Shown in pieces: positions 20,901-28,866 of a stretch of DNA of 64,000 nt (its first letter is position 1; each line of letters starts with the position of its first letter). Source of the DNA: Mycolicibacterium anyangense (lineage in GTDB: Bacteria; Actinomycetota; Actinomycetes; Mycobacteriales; Mycobacteriaceae); NCBI RefSeq assembly GCF_010731855.1, contig NZ_AP022620.1:4588001-4652000 (forward strand), read 5' to 3'. The translations under genes were made by a program, and so were the position numbers. The notes beneath the pieces were generated by a model, which did no database searches, was not told the origin of the DNA, and was given only the letters and a program-made list of their open reading frames with translations.

Positions 20901-22972
20901 GGGAACTCGTCGGTGATCCGTTCGACGCGGTCCGGATCGGCGAAGATGGCGCACATCTGTCCGCCCGGCGGCAGTTCGGCGAACAGCCTGCCCCGCTCGG
21001 CCAGCAACCGTACACCGTCCTCGAGGCTGAACACTCCTGCCACACAGGCTGCCGAGTACTGGCCAACGCTGTGGCCCAGCACGACATCCGGCTCCAAGCC
21101 CCACGATTGCCAAAGCCGGGCCAGGCCCATCTCGACGGCGAAAATAGCGGGTTGGGCGTGCTTGGTCAGTTTGAGCGTCTCGCCGCCCTCGGCGTCGAAG
21201 ACGAGGTCCAGAAGCGGTGTGTCAAGGAGGTCGGAAACCGCTCGGGCGCAGCGCGTGAGCGTCTCGGCGAAGACGGGTTCGGTCTCGAAGAGCTCGCGGG
21301 CCATCCCGGCGTACTGGCTGCCTTGTCCGGGGAACAGCCACGCCGTCTTGGGCGGGGCGGCACTGTGGCCACGGACCAGGCCCTTGGCGGGCAGTTCGTC
21401 GGCCAGCGCCGCGAGCAGTTCACCGGCCGACGCGACCGAGTTCACCACCAGCGCCGCGCGGTGTTCGAAGTGCGCGCGTCCCGTTCCGGTGGTCAGGCAC
21501 AGATCGGCCAGGCTGGTTTCCGGATGCTCGGCGAGCCAGCCGCGGTAGTTCTGCGCGGCCTGCGCCAGTGCGGCCGGGGTGCGCGCGCTGAGTGTGAGCA
21601 GGCTGAACCGCCGGTCGTCGCCCGGTTCGGCCGGCGCCGACGCCGGGGCGGTGGCCGGTGCCTCTTCGAGGATGACGTGCGCGTTGGTGCCGGAAAACCC
21701 GAAGGAACTGATCCCGGCGATGCGGGGGCGCGCACCCCGTTCCCAGGCGACGGGCTGCTCGACGACCCGCACCGGGATCCGGTCCCACGGGATGTGCGGC
21801 GACGGATTCTGGAAGTTCAGGTGTTTGGGCAGTTCCTGGTGTTCCAGGGCGAGCACCACCTTGAGGACGCCGGCAACGCCCGCCGCGGCCTCGAGATGAC
21901 CGATGTTCGTCTTCGCCGAGCCGATCAGCAGCGGGTCACCCGCGTCGCGCCCGGCGCCGAGGACCGCCGCCGCGGCCTGTACCTCGATGGGATCACCCAG
22001 CGAGGTGCCGGTGCCGTGCGCCTCCAGGTAGCTGATGTCGCTCGCCTGCACACCCGCCCGCTGCAGGGCTTCGGTGATGACCCGTTGCTGGGCCACCCCG
22101 TTGGGTACCGTCAGACCGCCCGAGGCCCCGTCCTGGTTGACCGCGCTGCCGCGGATCACGGCCCGGATGTGGTCACCGTCGCGCACCGCATCCTCGAGAC
22201 GCTTGATGACCAGGACGCCGCAGCCCTCGCCGCGGACATAGCCGTCGGCCGCCGCGTCGAAGGTCTTGCACCGCCCGTCCGGTGCCAGCATCCGGGACTG
22301 GGAGAACGTGATCATGGTGGCCGGACTGAGCAGGACGTTCACTCCGCCGGCCAGGGCGAGGTCGCACTCGCCGAGCCGCAACGCCTGGCATGCCTGGTGG
22401 ATCGCGACCAGCGAGGAACTGCACGCGGTGTCGACGGTGACGGCGGGTCCCTGCAGGCCGAGCCGGTAGCTGATCCGCCCCGCGCCGGCGGCAGCCGAGG
22501 TGCCGATCGCCATATAGGCTTCGATCTCGGGGTAGTCCAGCCCCGACGAGGCCATGCTCAGGTAGTCATGAGTGGACTGTCCGACGAAGACGCCTGTTCT
22601 GGTGTTGGCCAATGTCGTTGGCGCGGTTCCGGAATGCTCGACCGCATGCCAGGCGGTTTCCAGCAGCAGCCGGTGCTGCGGATCCATCAAATTCGCCTCG
22701 CGGGTCGACACCCCGAAGAACGGCGCGTCGAACCCGACGGCATCGTCGAGGAACCCGGCCCGCCGGGTCACCACCTTGCCGGGTGCGGAGGGGTCCGCGT
22801 CGAAGAACTCCTCACAGTCCCAGCGGTCGGCCGGAATCTGCGATACCGCGTCGCGGCCGTTGTGCAGCACATCCCAGTACCCGTCGGCATCCGCCGCCCC
22901 GGGAAGGCGCGCCGCGTATCCGATGATCGCGAACCGGGGCGCCGGTGGCGTCGGGTCGACGGTGTCTGCCAT
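11969..22972 (-). CDS. pks: Bimodular type I polyketide synthase of the trehalose polyphleate locus
   Basis: A 3667-aa synthase in two modules. Module 1: KS (about 12-440, Cys184 in DTACSSSL), AT (545-850, Ser635 in GHSVG), KR (about 1180-1370, Tyr1331), ACP (Ser1501 in GMDSL). Module 2: KS (about 1560-1985, Cys1737), AT (2095-2410, Ser2195), DH (His2496 in HVIYGTVVVP), ER (nucleotide loop near 3118-3130), KR (Tyr3448), ACP (Ser3606). Both ATs carry HAFH (733-736, 2293-2296), the malonyl-CoA signature, so unbranched chains are expected. There is no DH in module 1, no loading domain and no thioesterase. Homologues in mycobacterial TPP loci make the polyunsaturated phleic acids. ATG 22972 has GGAGAG upstream; ATG 22990 is an alternative start. 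Confidence 0.93.
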   Translation of the reverse strand: MADTVDPTPPAPRFAIIGYAARLPGAADADGYWDVLHNGRDAVSQIPADRWDCEEFFDADPSAPGKVVTRRAGFLDDAVGFDAPFFGVSTREANLMDPQHRLLLETAWHAVEHSGTAPTTLANTRTGVFVGQSTHDYLSMASSGLDYPEIEAYMAIGTSAAAGAGRISYRLGLQGPAVTVDTACSSSLVAIHQACQALRLGECDLALAGGVNVLLSPATMITFSQSRMLAPDGRCKTFDAAADGYVRGEGCGVLVIKRLEDAVRDGDHIRAVIRGSAVNQDGASGGLTVPNGVAQQRVITEALQRAGVQASDISYLEAHGTGTSLGDPIEVQAAAAVLGAGRDAGDPLLIGSAKTNIGHLEAAAGVAGVLKVVLALEHQELPKHLNFQNPSPHIPWDRIPVRVVEQPVAWERGARPRIAGISSFGFSGTNAHVILEEAPATAPASAPAEPGDDRRFSLLTLSARTPAALAQAAQNYRGWLAEHPETSLADLCLTTGTGRAHFEHRAALVVNSVASAGELLAALADELPAKGLVRGHSAAPPKTAWLFPGQGSQYAGMARELFETEPVFAETLTRCARAVSDLLDTPLLDLVFDAEGGETLKLTKHAQPAIFAVEMGLARLWQSWGLEPDVVLGHSVGQYSAACVAGVFSLEDGVRLLAERGRLFAELPPGGQMCAIFADPDRVERITDEFPSLSVAAFNGANTVLSGPATDLEQAVVQLSDEGARCDWLDTSHAFHSAMLDPALDEFEAIANTFTFAAPQRILLCNRTGAALGRTAKLDGAYWRRHARQPVQFATCVATLAELGATLLLEVGPQPVLTATALRAWPDAANPPKAVASLRRNSADHWQITEALAQAYVAGHQPDFGALAAPAARTLDLPPYPFQHRHYWFRQTAGVHRGPGSTETAEHTQVLQLLEEGRIEELAALLDDAGAQQNPIDTLKLLAAQHNQQRDAKSIADICYEVRWQKHTDSLKSAAAEPVSWMLVTDEAEAIQPLVEALTALGHRHRIVWLPVNDEDEAQLAAELQTASADEPGLRILHCAALESSLGADGATSMRSLLRMQHRILGGTQRTFRAAAAAESRTPVWVVTTGAHHVAESDSVSPDHTSLWGFCRVAALEYPQVWGGLVDLAAGVADQWSRLITHVVAAASGEDQIAVRTDASYVPRLVRRTGSGTKAPLVLRSDATYLVTGGLGSIGLEFADYLAAHGARQLVLTGRQLPGETTRQRIDALSERHGCTVRVIAADIADPHDVTRLLATVDNELPPLAGIVHAAGVNDTTPLSTLSGADIDRTFAGKVWGAWNLSESCAGRQLDFFITTSSISAVWGSYGQSAYSAANAFLDGVAWRLRERGIPGISVNFGPWSAGMADPEARAQLQRRGIHPLAPGEALAAMADAMGRPKSATQPVVARVDWKQFLALYLQTGHRALFDVVGQEARRSAPEETTRSAETPGSTRLVEQLTAAPAQQRRKLVLDHLRNTVAEVTRIEAAEIREDTGFFDLGMDSLMAVELRRRLEQSVGKELPATLAMDYPRLSDVADYLIGDVLELGDRPTAVAAAAPAVPLSVGADEPIAIVSVACRFPGAPDPDAYWDVLANGVDAIREIPEDRFEVDAFYDPDQQTPGKIYTRSGGYLDSVDSFDPEFFGISPREAVWIDPQQRLMLEVAWEGLERAGYSASSLRGSRTGVFVGVGANEYSHLLSGDSVDNLEGHFITGNALNAVAGRVAFVLGLEGPAVAVDTACSSSLVAVHQATQALRSGDCDLALAAGVNVLLSPVSIVAASRARMLAPDGRCKTFDAAADGYARGEGCGVLVLKRLSDAQRDGDRICAVIRSTAVNQDGASSGLTVPNGGAQQRLIATALARAGLSGSDVDYLEAHGTGTPLGDPIEVQAAAAVYGAGRDQNRPLLIGTAKTNIGHLESAAGVAGLLKVVLSLQHDLLPPSLHFHTPSPHIPWNSLPVRVVDEATPWHANGHPRRAGISAFGFTGTNAHVVIEEAPATAAAAEPTDQDGEPAPTREPFSVLPLSARSGPGLTALAARYAGWLAEHPDASFADVCFTAGAGRSHFEHRAAIVANSTREAGILLEDLMANRTRPGVLRRECTDRPTTAWFFPGQGSQYAGMARELFDSEPVFAETMRRCAEAVDPMLPQPLLEVLYTSDRSAGETLRHTSFAQPAIFAVEMGLARLWQSWGIEPDVVLGHSVGQYAAACVAGVFSLEDGARLIAERGKLFGSLPPGGRMVAVFADPDYVERAAADFPRVSVGAYNGRNTVLSGPAEDLEKIADACGQDGTRCTWLETSHAFHSELLEPVLDEFEAFATQFDFAAPTLPLVCNRTGAVLNAQTPLDAQYWRRHSRQPVQFTESVRTVAGLGCTVLMEIGPQPILTAAALQIWPETSAPPLAIVSLRKGANAVRQIAEALATTYVCGHRPDFAAIGHRQEHKLELPTYPFQRRRYWPKSSGISALASSGLSASGILGSPKDLASGDTVYSSVLSVKTQPWLAHHVIYGTVVVPGATYAAMALAAAGAPASVREVFFYEPIILPDKASREVQLTLHPIDDGWKFQVHSRPYGVRDAEWSLNADGSLATGADPDAEPADAGVAPSDAIEQMERNRPQDLFDFFNDMELAWGPTWSTSLKSLWVGEREAIGDIVVGDELAEHLGTEPIHPVLLDLCTGVAFPAFPATLAAEQGMSDLFLPLRYGQVRLPERMPRRFYCRARWHDSAVTNETQVFDLDFVDPDGRSLGGIREFTVKRAPREALLRGLGGDSTRLLYTLGWQEAAAPGTDADSTERVSGPWLVAGFDTLAAQLPDAVGIADIADPDTWRQAFLDAAGRGAPVAGIIWRSSEKPDDDGTAGQLASRLEAEVSALLAAAQTALTEQKATLPGGLWILTEHAVATEPGESVDPVQAALWSFGRTLVAEQPTLRCRLIDTDAGEESLSWLAGALGTPVVEPETAVRQGRFLVPRLLHWARSGQLPMPRSDDYVLAPTERGAIDNLRLTETTVTAPAPNEVQVAIEAAGLNFRDVLNVLGLYPGDPGPIGGDLCGVVTEVGSEVTGFEVGQRVFGSMQGAFASRLNVPAQLLAVVPDGIGAVEAATIPAAALTVRLAFDWAQIKPGDKVLIHAASGGVGLAAVQMARHQGATVFATASTHKRATLRDMGVEYVYDSRTTAFADQILADTGGAGVDVVLNSLTNEGFIEATVRATAAGGRFVEIAKRDIWTADQMAAVRPDIRYEIVALDVTMMSDPEHIARLMDEVSQGLATGEWTPVPAEVYPLPEARTAFRRMQQARHIGKIVVQMPKPLQPRGDRSYLITGGLGALGLHTAAYLAQLGAGDIVLTSRREPELEAQQTIDAIAERYHCRIHVFTADVADEDEAARLLARIRAELPPLAGIAHLAGVLDDALLPDQSLDRFRTTLGPKAYGAYHLHRMTAGENLEFFILYSSASAVLGSPAQANYATANGLLDGLAAYRRSRGLPATAVDFGPWGSGGMATSAAALANLSAQGMMPLDPPAALAALGEVVRHGTGQATVLKANWQRTAKMLGGIRPPMLDNVLPRDDAATAADSQLLRQLQDTPEAQRVDFIAEFLQREVQGFLRLAQPPAASSRFLDLGTDSLMAVELRNRLYGQFGGKFDISPTAVFDYPTIGELAAHLVSQLPAGGEAPEPAADGGPEADQ

Positions 22973-23311
22973 GGATTGTGCTCTCCGCATCGCTTAGATC
23001 AGCGCCTCGCGCCGGACCCGTGATCAGGAGGTGAGCGCACGCGTGGCGCCCGCAATTCCTCCCCAACCGCGTCCTGCCGCTTGACGCGTGGGTCAGTATT
23101 GCACGCGGATGCTCGCGCACGTCTCCATCCAAATGCGATTCATAGCTGGGTGCCTCCGCCGGATCGGCGCAATCACCCGACGGTGGGACTAGGGTCCTTG
23201 CTTGCGGACCCTCCGGGGTGGCGGCGATCGCACCGGGTCATCCGGTGACGCCGCCGGCCGGGTCGGGTCCGAACGTGGCGCGAGCAGGCCGCGGTCGGGG
23301 TTTGTAGTGAT
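22973..23311. promoter_or_regulatory. 339-bp divergent promoter region between pks and papA3
   Basis: No convincing gene lies here. It holds the pks Shine-Dalgarno (GGAGAG on the minus strand), a 7-bp inverted repeat AGGGTCC/GGACCCT with an 8-base loop (23191-23212), and a second short one, CACCGG/CCGGTG (23231-23247). No TTAC-N6-GTAA copy is present. Core promoter elements could not be assigned with confidence. Confidence 0.5.
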
Positions 23312-24733
23312 GTGGAGGACCTGTTGCAGATCGGCAAGATCACGATCGGCACCATCGACGATTGGGATCCGCGGCCTGGAGAGGTGATCTCCTGGCATCC
23401 CACCGAGGCCGCGATCGAGAAGGCCAGGCAGGCGCCGGTGAGTCCGGTGCCGGTCAGTTACATGCAGAGCCAGCACATCCGGGGTGTCCATCACCAGGCG
23501 GCGGCCGGGTTGGACTATTCGCGGCAGATCATCGCGACCTGTGAAGTTCCTGGTCGCTGTGATGTCGAGGCGATGGGCCGGGCCATCAACTCCTACCTTC
23601 GCCGCCATGACACCTATCGGAGCTGGTTCGAGTACTCCGGCAGTGGTGACGTGGTGAGGCACACGATCGCCGATCCGGCGGACATCGAATTCGAGGCGCA
23701 CAACTACGGCGAGATGGACGCTGCAGCGGCCCGCAAGCACATCGTCGACATTCCGAGTCCGCTGGAGTGGGGCTGCTTCAGCTTCGGAATCGTGCAGAGC
23801 GCTGATCATTTCGATTTCTACGCCAGCATCGATCATGTTCACGGTGATGCGGCCTTGATCGGCATCACGATGCTCGAAGCGCACGGCATGTATTCGTCGT
23901 TGACCACGACCGGTCAGGAAATGCCGTTGCCGGAGGCGGGCAGTTTCGACGACTTTTGCCGCCAGGAGGCTGAACGCACGGCGGCACTGACCGTCGATTC
24001 GCCGGAAGTTCGTGCCTGGATCGATTTCGCCGAACAAAACGGCGGCACATTGCCAGAGTTTCCGCTGCCGCTGGGTGATCCGGGTGTGCCGACGGTCGCC
24101 GATATGGTCGGCGACATTTTGCTGGATCCCGAACAGAGTGAGCGATTCGACGCGGTATGTTCGGCTGCCGGGGTGCGCTTCGTCGGTGGCCTGTTTGCCT
24201 GCACAGCCATGGCGGAGCATGAGCTGACCGGCGCTGCAACGTATTTCGGTCTGACTCCACGGGATACCCGCCGGACATCGGACAATTTCATGACACAGGG
24301 GTGGTTCACCGGTCTGGTGCCGATCACCGTTCCGATTGCTGCGACGTCGTTCAGTGAAGCCGCGTGGGCGGCACAGACGTCGTTCGATTCGGCGCTGAAC
24401 CTGTCGAGGGTGCCCTATTACCGGGTGCTGGAATTGGCGGACTGGCTCGAGCGGCCGCGCCCGAACTTCCCGGTGTCGAACTTTCTGCATGGGAAGGCCG
24501 CCCCGATGAATGCAGTTCTGGCGGCTGCGGATATGGGCTATTCGAACAACATCGGGATCTATTCCGATGGCCGGTTCTCCTATCAATTGACCATTTATGT
24601 CTTCCGGTACGACGGGGGCACCGTCATGTCGGTGATGTTCCCGGACAACCCGATTGCGCAGAAATCTGTCGCGCGCTACATCGCCACGATGAAGTCGGTG
24701 GTGACGCGGGTGGCTGACAGCGGACAGTGGTGA
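23312..24733 (+). CDS. papA3: Acyltransferase PapA3 (polyketide-associated protein)
   Basis: A 473-aa condensation-type acyltransferase that transfers Pks-made acyl chains to trehalose to give acyltrehalose intermediates. The HxxxD motif is HVHGD with His175 and Asp179. The N-terminal segment ITIGTIDDWDPRPGEVISW and the later SYMQSQHIRG resemble M. tuberculosis PapA3. The first in-frame GTG is used; a TTG at 23324 preceded by GGAGG (23314-23318) also fits and would lie close to the N-terminus of PapA3 homologues. It is divergent from pks, with mmpL10 31 bp downstream. Base composition looks lower in GC than its neighbours: one 60-bp line at 23761 is 53% GC. Confidence 0.92.
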   Translation: MEDLLQIGKITIGTIDDWDPRPGEVISWHPTEAAIEKARQAPVSPVPVSYMQSQHIRGVHHQAAAGLDYSRQIIATCEVPGRCDVEAMGRAINSYLRRHDTYRSWFEYSGSGDVVRHTIADPADIEFEAHNYGEMDAAAARKHIVDIPSPLEWGCFSFGIVQSADHFDFYASIDHVHGDAALIGITMLEAHGMYSSLTTTGQEMPLPEAGSFDDFCRQEAERTAALTVDSPEVRAWIDFAEQNGGTLPEFPLPLGDPGVPTVADMVGDILLDPEQSERFDAVCSAAGVRFVGGLFACTAMAEHELTGAATYFGLTPRDTRRTSDNFMTQGWFTGLVPITVPIAATSFSEAAWAAQTSFDSALNLSRVPYYRVLELADWLERPRPNFPVSNFLHGKAAPMNAVLAAADMGYSNNIGIYSDGRFSYQLTIYVFRYDGGTVMSVMFPDNPIAQKSVARYIATMKSVVTRVADSGQW

Positions 24734-24764
24734 ATCCTGTGGTGATGGTGGGCGAGAGGGCCTC

Positions 24765-27743
24765 GTGCGACGACTAGCCGATTCGGTGGTGCGCTGGCCC
24801 TGGGTCGTGATCGGATTCTGGGCCGCGTTGGCGATAGCCCTGCCGCTGTCGTTTCCCAGCCTGAACGAGATGGCGACCAAGCATCCCCTGTCGATGCTGC
24901 CCGCCGACGCACCCTCGAGTATCGCCGCCCGGCAGATGACCGAGGCGTTCCAAGAGCCCGGCGGTGACGATCTGCTGTTGGTGGTCCTGACCGCCGAGAA
25001 GGGTCTGGACCGGTCTCATGAGGCCACGTATCGCAAACTGGTGACCGCGCTGCGCGATGATCCGCATGACGTCGTCATGGTGCAGGAGTTCATCGGGACA
25101 CCGGCCCTGCGTTCGGTTCTGACCAGCAAGGACAACAAGTCCTGGGTGGTGCCGATCGGGCTTTCCGGTGCGCTGGGCACCCCGCAGTCCTACGCGGCCT
25201 TCACCAGGGTCGCCGATATCGTCAAGAAGAGCACTGCGGGTAGTCCGCTGGAGGTCCACCTGACCGGGCCGGCGGCCACGGTCGCGGATCTGACGGTTGC
25301 CGGCCAGACCGACCGGCTGCCGATCGAGATCGCCATTGGGGTGCTGGTGCTGCTGGTCTTGCTGGTGGTCTACCGCAATCCCATCACCATGCTGCTGCCG
25401 CTGATCGGCATCGGCACGTCGCTGGTCATCGCCCAGGCTGCCGTTGCAGGGGTGTCCGAGCTGACCGGTTTGGGGGTCTCCAACCAGGCGATCATCTTGC
25501 TCAGTGCGATAATTGCCGGGGCCGGAACGGATTACGCGGTCTTCTTGATCAGCCGCTATCACGATTTCCTGCGGCAGGGCGAGAGCTCCGATGACGCGGT
25601 CCGTCAGGCATTGGTCTCGGTCGGCAAGGTGATCACCGCGTCGGCCGCCACCATCGGCGTCACCTTCCTGGGTATCAGCTTCGCCAGGATGGGCGTGTTC
25701 GCCACGGTCGGGGTGTCCTCGGCCATCGGCGTGGGGGTGGCGTTCCTGGCCGCGGTCACGCTGCTGCCGGCGATCATCACCCTGGCCGGTCCGCGCGGCT
25801 GGATCGCACCGCGCAGGGAGCTCACCGCCCGCTGGTGGCGACGGTCCGGGGTTCGGATCGTGCGCAGGCCGGTCGCCCACCTGGTGGCCAGCATGCTGGT
25901 GTTGGGTCTGCTGGCCAGCTCGGCGGCGCTGGCCACGTACAACTACGACGACCGCAAGGCGGTGCCCGCCTCGGCGCCCAGCTCGGTCGGGTACGCCGCG
26001 CTGGACCGGCATTTCGACATCAATCAGTTGATCCCGTCGTATGTGTTGGTCCGGTCACCGCGCGACCTGCGCAGCCCGCAGGCGCTGGCCGACCTCGAAC
26101 AGATGGCGAGCCGGATCAGCCAGCTGCCCGACATCGCGATGGTCAGCGGGATCACCCGGCCGCTGGGTGTGGTTCCCAAGGAGTTTCGGGCCACCTATCA
26201 GGCGGGCCTGGTCGGTGACCGGCTCAGCACCGGGGCAGCCGTCATCGGTGACAACATGGCCGACCTGAATCGGTTGGCCAGCGGGGCCGACACGCTGGCG
26301 ACCAACCTGGGGGATGTCCGCGGTCAGGTCGGCCAGGTGGCGACCAGCATCCAGGCCATGGTGGATGCGTTCTCGTCCATCAAGGGCCAGTACGGCGGCG
26401 ACACGCTGGTCAAGAACGTCGAGGTGGCAGCCAAGCTGGTCAACGCGGTCAATCGGCTGGGCAACGAGATGGGGGTGAGTTTCACCGCCGCCCGCGACAT
26501 GTTCGCCTGGGTCGGCCCGGTGCTGGTGGCACTGCATGGCAACGCGGTGTGCGACCTCGACCCGTCCTGCGCCGAGACGCGCGGTCACTTCCAGGCCCTC
26601 GTCGACGCCCGCAATGACGGGACCATCGACGAGATCAACGCTCTGGCAGGGCAATTGCAGTCCATGCAGGACAAGCAATCGCTCAGTGCCGCACTGGACC
26701 AGCTCAACAGCGCGTTCGGCAGGCTGACCTCGATCATGCACACCATGGGGTTGGACACCCCGGCCGGCGCCCAGGCCGGCACCAGCAAGCTGCGCAGGAG
26801 TGCCGATCAGGCCGCCACCGGCAGCCGTGCGGTGGCCGACGGCGTCGACGAGGTGGTCGATCAGATCAAACTCATGCGCAGCGGCCTGGACCAGGCCGCT
26901 GCCTTCCTGCTGTCGATGAAGCAGAACGCGGCCTCCCCGGCGATGGCGGGCTTCAACATTCCGCCCGAGGTGCTCGGGTTGCCCGACTTCAAGACCGCCA
27001 CCAAGGTATTCATCTCACCGGACGGGCATTCGGCGCGTTATCTGGTGCTCACCAAACTCGATCCGTTCAGTGCCGCGTCCATGGATCAGGTGTCGAAGAT
27101 CGCCGACACCGCACGGGGCGCCCAGCCCAACACCATGCTCGCCGATGCCACCATATCGATGGGTGGCTACCCCGCCGCGCTGCGTGACACCCGCGACTAC
27201 TACCACCGCGATATCCGGTTCATCATCGCGATGACCACGCTGGTGGTGCTGGCGATCCTGATGCTGTTGCTACGCGCAGTCCTAGCACCGCTGTATCTGG
27301 TCGGCACGGTGGTGCTGTCCTACTTCGCGGCGCTGGGTCTCGGGGTCCTGGTCTTCCAGGTGTTGCTGCACCAGCACCTGCATTGGACGGTGCCGCCGTT
27401 GGCGTTCGTCGTGCTCGTCGCGGTCGGTGCCGACTACAACCTGCTGTTCGCCTCGCGACTGCGGGACGGGGCGTACGGCGCCAGCCGCTACGGCATCGTG
27501 CGGACGCTGTCCTCGACCGGTGGTGTCATCACCGCTGCCGGTCTGATCTTTGCGGCGTCGATGAGCGGGCTGCTGTTCTCCAGCATCGGGACCGTCGTCC
27601 AGGGCGGTTTCGTCATCGGCGCTGGGATCTTGCTGGACACATTCTTGGTCAGGACCATCACCGTGCCCGCCATCGCTACTCTGGTCGGAAAGGCGAACTG
27701 GTGGCCGTCTCGATTCATCCGGCAGGGGAGTAGTAAGGCGTGA
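24765..27743 (+). CDS. mmpL10: RND lipid transporter MmpL10
   Basis: A 992-aa MmpL exporter moving acylated trehalose across the plasma membrane. The N-terminal helix (about residues 10-30) is followed by a large periplasmic loop, a helix bundle starting near residue 190, a second periplasmic domain and a second bundle near 820-960. Proton-relay Asp-Tyr pairs are in [10 protein letters not shown] and VGADYNLLF. The start is GTG. The last four bases overlap the next gene (GTGA), so export and the periplasmic PE hydrolase are translationally coupled. In TPP loci, MmpL10 exports the diacyltrehalose precursor. Confidence 0.94.
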   Translation: MRRLADSVVRWPWVVIGFWAALAIALPLSFPSLNEMATKHPLSMLPADAPSSIAARQMTEAFQEPGGDDLLLVVLTAEKGLDRSHEATYRKLVTALRDDPHDVVMVQEFIGTPALRSVLTSKDNKSWVVPIGLSGALGTPQSYAAFTRVADIVKKSTAGSPLEVHLTGPAATVADLTVAGQTDRLPIEIAIGVLVLLVLLVVYRNPITMLLPLIGIGTSLVIAQAAVAGVSELTGLGVSNQAIILLSAIIAGAGTDYAVFLISRYHDFLRQGESSDDAVRQALVSVGKVITASAATIGVTFLGISFARMGVFATVGVSSAIGVGVAFLAAVTLLPAIITLAGPRGWIAPRRELTARWWRRSGVRIVRRPVAHLVASMLVLGLLASSAALATYNYDDRKAVPASAPSSVGYAALDRHFDINQLIPSYVLVRSPRDLRSPQALADLEQMASRISQLPDIAMVSGITRPLGVVPKEFRATYQAGLVGDRLSTGAAVIGDNMADLNRLASGADTLATNLGDVRGQVGQVATSIQAMVDAFSSIKGQYGGDTLVKNVEVAAKLVNAVNRLGNEMGVSFTAARDMFAWVGPVLVALHGNAVCDLDPSCAETRGHFQALVDARNDGTIDEINALAGQLQSMQDKQSLSAALDQLNSAFGRLTSIMHTMGLDTPAGAQAGTSKLRRSADQAATGSRAVADGVDEVVDQIKLMRSGLDQAAAFLLSMKQNAASPAMAGFNIPPEVLGLPDFKTATKVFISPDGHSARYLVLTKLDPFSAASMDQVSKIADTARGAQPNTMLADATISMGGYPAALRDTRDYYHRDIRFIIAMTTLVVLAILMLLLRAVLAPLYLVGTVVLSYFAALGLGVLVFQVLLHQHLHWTVPPLAFVVLVAVGADYNLLFASRLRDGAYGASRYGIVRTLSSTGGVITAAGLIFAASMSGLLFSSIGTVVQGGFVIGAGILLDTFLVRTITVPAIATLVGKANWWPSRFIRQGSSKA

Positions 27744-28852
27744 AGAAGCTACTCGCAGCGGCAACACTCTTCCTGACTCTGGGGGCTACCGGCGGGATCG
27801 CCAGCGCGGATCAGCCGGCACCGGATATCGCACCCGACAACGGAACCACGCCGCTGGGCACACCGGGCCGGGGCTATGCGCTGGGCGGTGCTCACGTGTT
27901 GGGAATCCCCTACGACGAATACATCCGCCGAACCGGTGCGGACTGGTTCCCCGGTCTGCAGCGCCAGATCGTCGACTACCCAGCCGGGCAGGTGCAGGGC
28001 CACGTGCTGGAACGGCTGTTCCCCGGCATCGGTCGGCTCGACGACAACTTCCCCGGCCTGGGCATCGACGGACCGAGCATCGGCGAATCAGTCGATGTGG
28101 GTGAGGGCAACGTCATCCGTGCCATTCAGGAGGGCGGGCCCGGCACCGCGATCGGGCTGTCCGAGGGTGCGATGGTGCTCAACGCCGTGCAGAACCGGTT
28201 GGCCACCGATCCGAACGCGCCGCCGCCGGACCAGCTGTCCTTCGCCACCTACGGCGATCCGGTCGCACCGCACGCCTTCGGTGCGGGCTTCCTGGCGCAG
28301 AACTTTTCGGTGGGCAGCGTGGTACCGGCCCTCGACTACACCATGCCGCCACAGGTGGACAGCCAGTACAACTCCTACCGGTTCGTCTCCGCCTATGACA
28401 GCATCGCGGATTGGCCGGACCGGCAAGACAATTGGATGGCTTTGCTCAACGCTGTCGTGGGGCTGGCCACCGGTCACACCGCGGTGGCGTTCACCAACCC
28501 GAGCATGGTTCCGCCGCAGAACATCCGGACCACGGTGAACTCCCGGGGAGCCACGACGACGACGTTCCTCATTCCGGAGCAGCACCTGCCACTGGTGTTG
28601 CCGTTCAAGTACCTCGGTGTCGACGAGCCGACCCTGAACCGGCTCGACGGGGTGCTCAAACCCATGGTGGATTCCGGGTATTCACGCAACGACGATCCCG
28701 CCACCGCGCCGCTCGAAGTGGATCCGGTGCACGGCTACGACCCGGCGGCCGTCACCGCACCGGCAACCCAGGCAGCGTTCGGTGGCGGTGCTGACCCGGT
28801 GTCGCAGTTGATGGCCGGTCTGCAGTACGTGCTGTCACACAATCAGCACTGA
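27740..28852 (+). CDS. Secreted PE-PPE-domain acyltransferase/hydrolase of the TPP locus
   Basis: A 370-aa protein with a Sec signal peptide ([14 protein letters not shown]..., cleavage near ASA at 23). The PE-PPE alpha/beta-hydrolase domain carries nucleophile Ser141 in GLSEGA and the [12 protein letters not shown] segment. In characterised TPP loci the equivalent PE protein completes TPP by moving acyl groups between exported diacyltrehalose molecules outside the membrane. GTG start, 4-bp overlap with mmpL10. It ends 14 bp from the convergent gap gene, with no hairpin visible between them. Confidence 0.92.
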   Translation: MKKLLAAATLFLTLGATGGIASADQPAPDIAPDNGTTPLGTPGRGYALGGAHVLGIPYDEYIRRTGADWFPGLQRQIVDYPAGQVQGHVLERLFPGIGRLDDNFPGLGIDGPSIGESVDVGEGNVIRAIQEGGPGTAIGLSEGAMVLNAVQNRLATDPNAPPPDQLSFATYGDPVAPHAFGAGFLAQNFSVGSVVPALDYTMPPQVDSQYNSYRFVSAYDSIADWPDRQDNWMALLNAVVGLATGHTAVAFTNPSMVPPQNIRTTVNSRGATTTTFLIPEQHLPLVLPFKYLGVDEPTLNRLDGVLKPMVDSGYSRNDDPATAPLEVDPVHGYDPAAVTAPATQAAFGGGADPVSQLMAGLQYVLSHNQH

Positions 28853-28866
28853 GTCCGCGCGGCCGG

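Noticed and set aside
11969..22972. Reading the synthase as a Pks2-type producer of methyl-branched (sulfolipid-like) acids
   Set aside because: Both AT domains have the malonyl signature HAFH rather than a methylmalonyl motif, and two modules are present rather than one.
19859..23023. 1054-codon open frame on the plus strand opposite the polyketide synthase
   Set aside because: It lies wholly antisense to a clearly homologous PKS. Its Gln/Gly/Arg-rich translation has no domain, and long antisense frames are expected in high-GC DNA.
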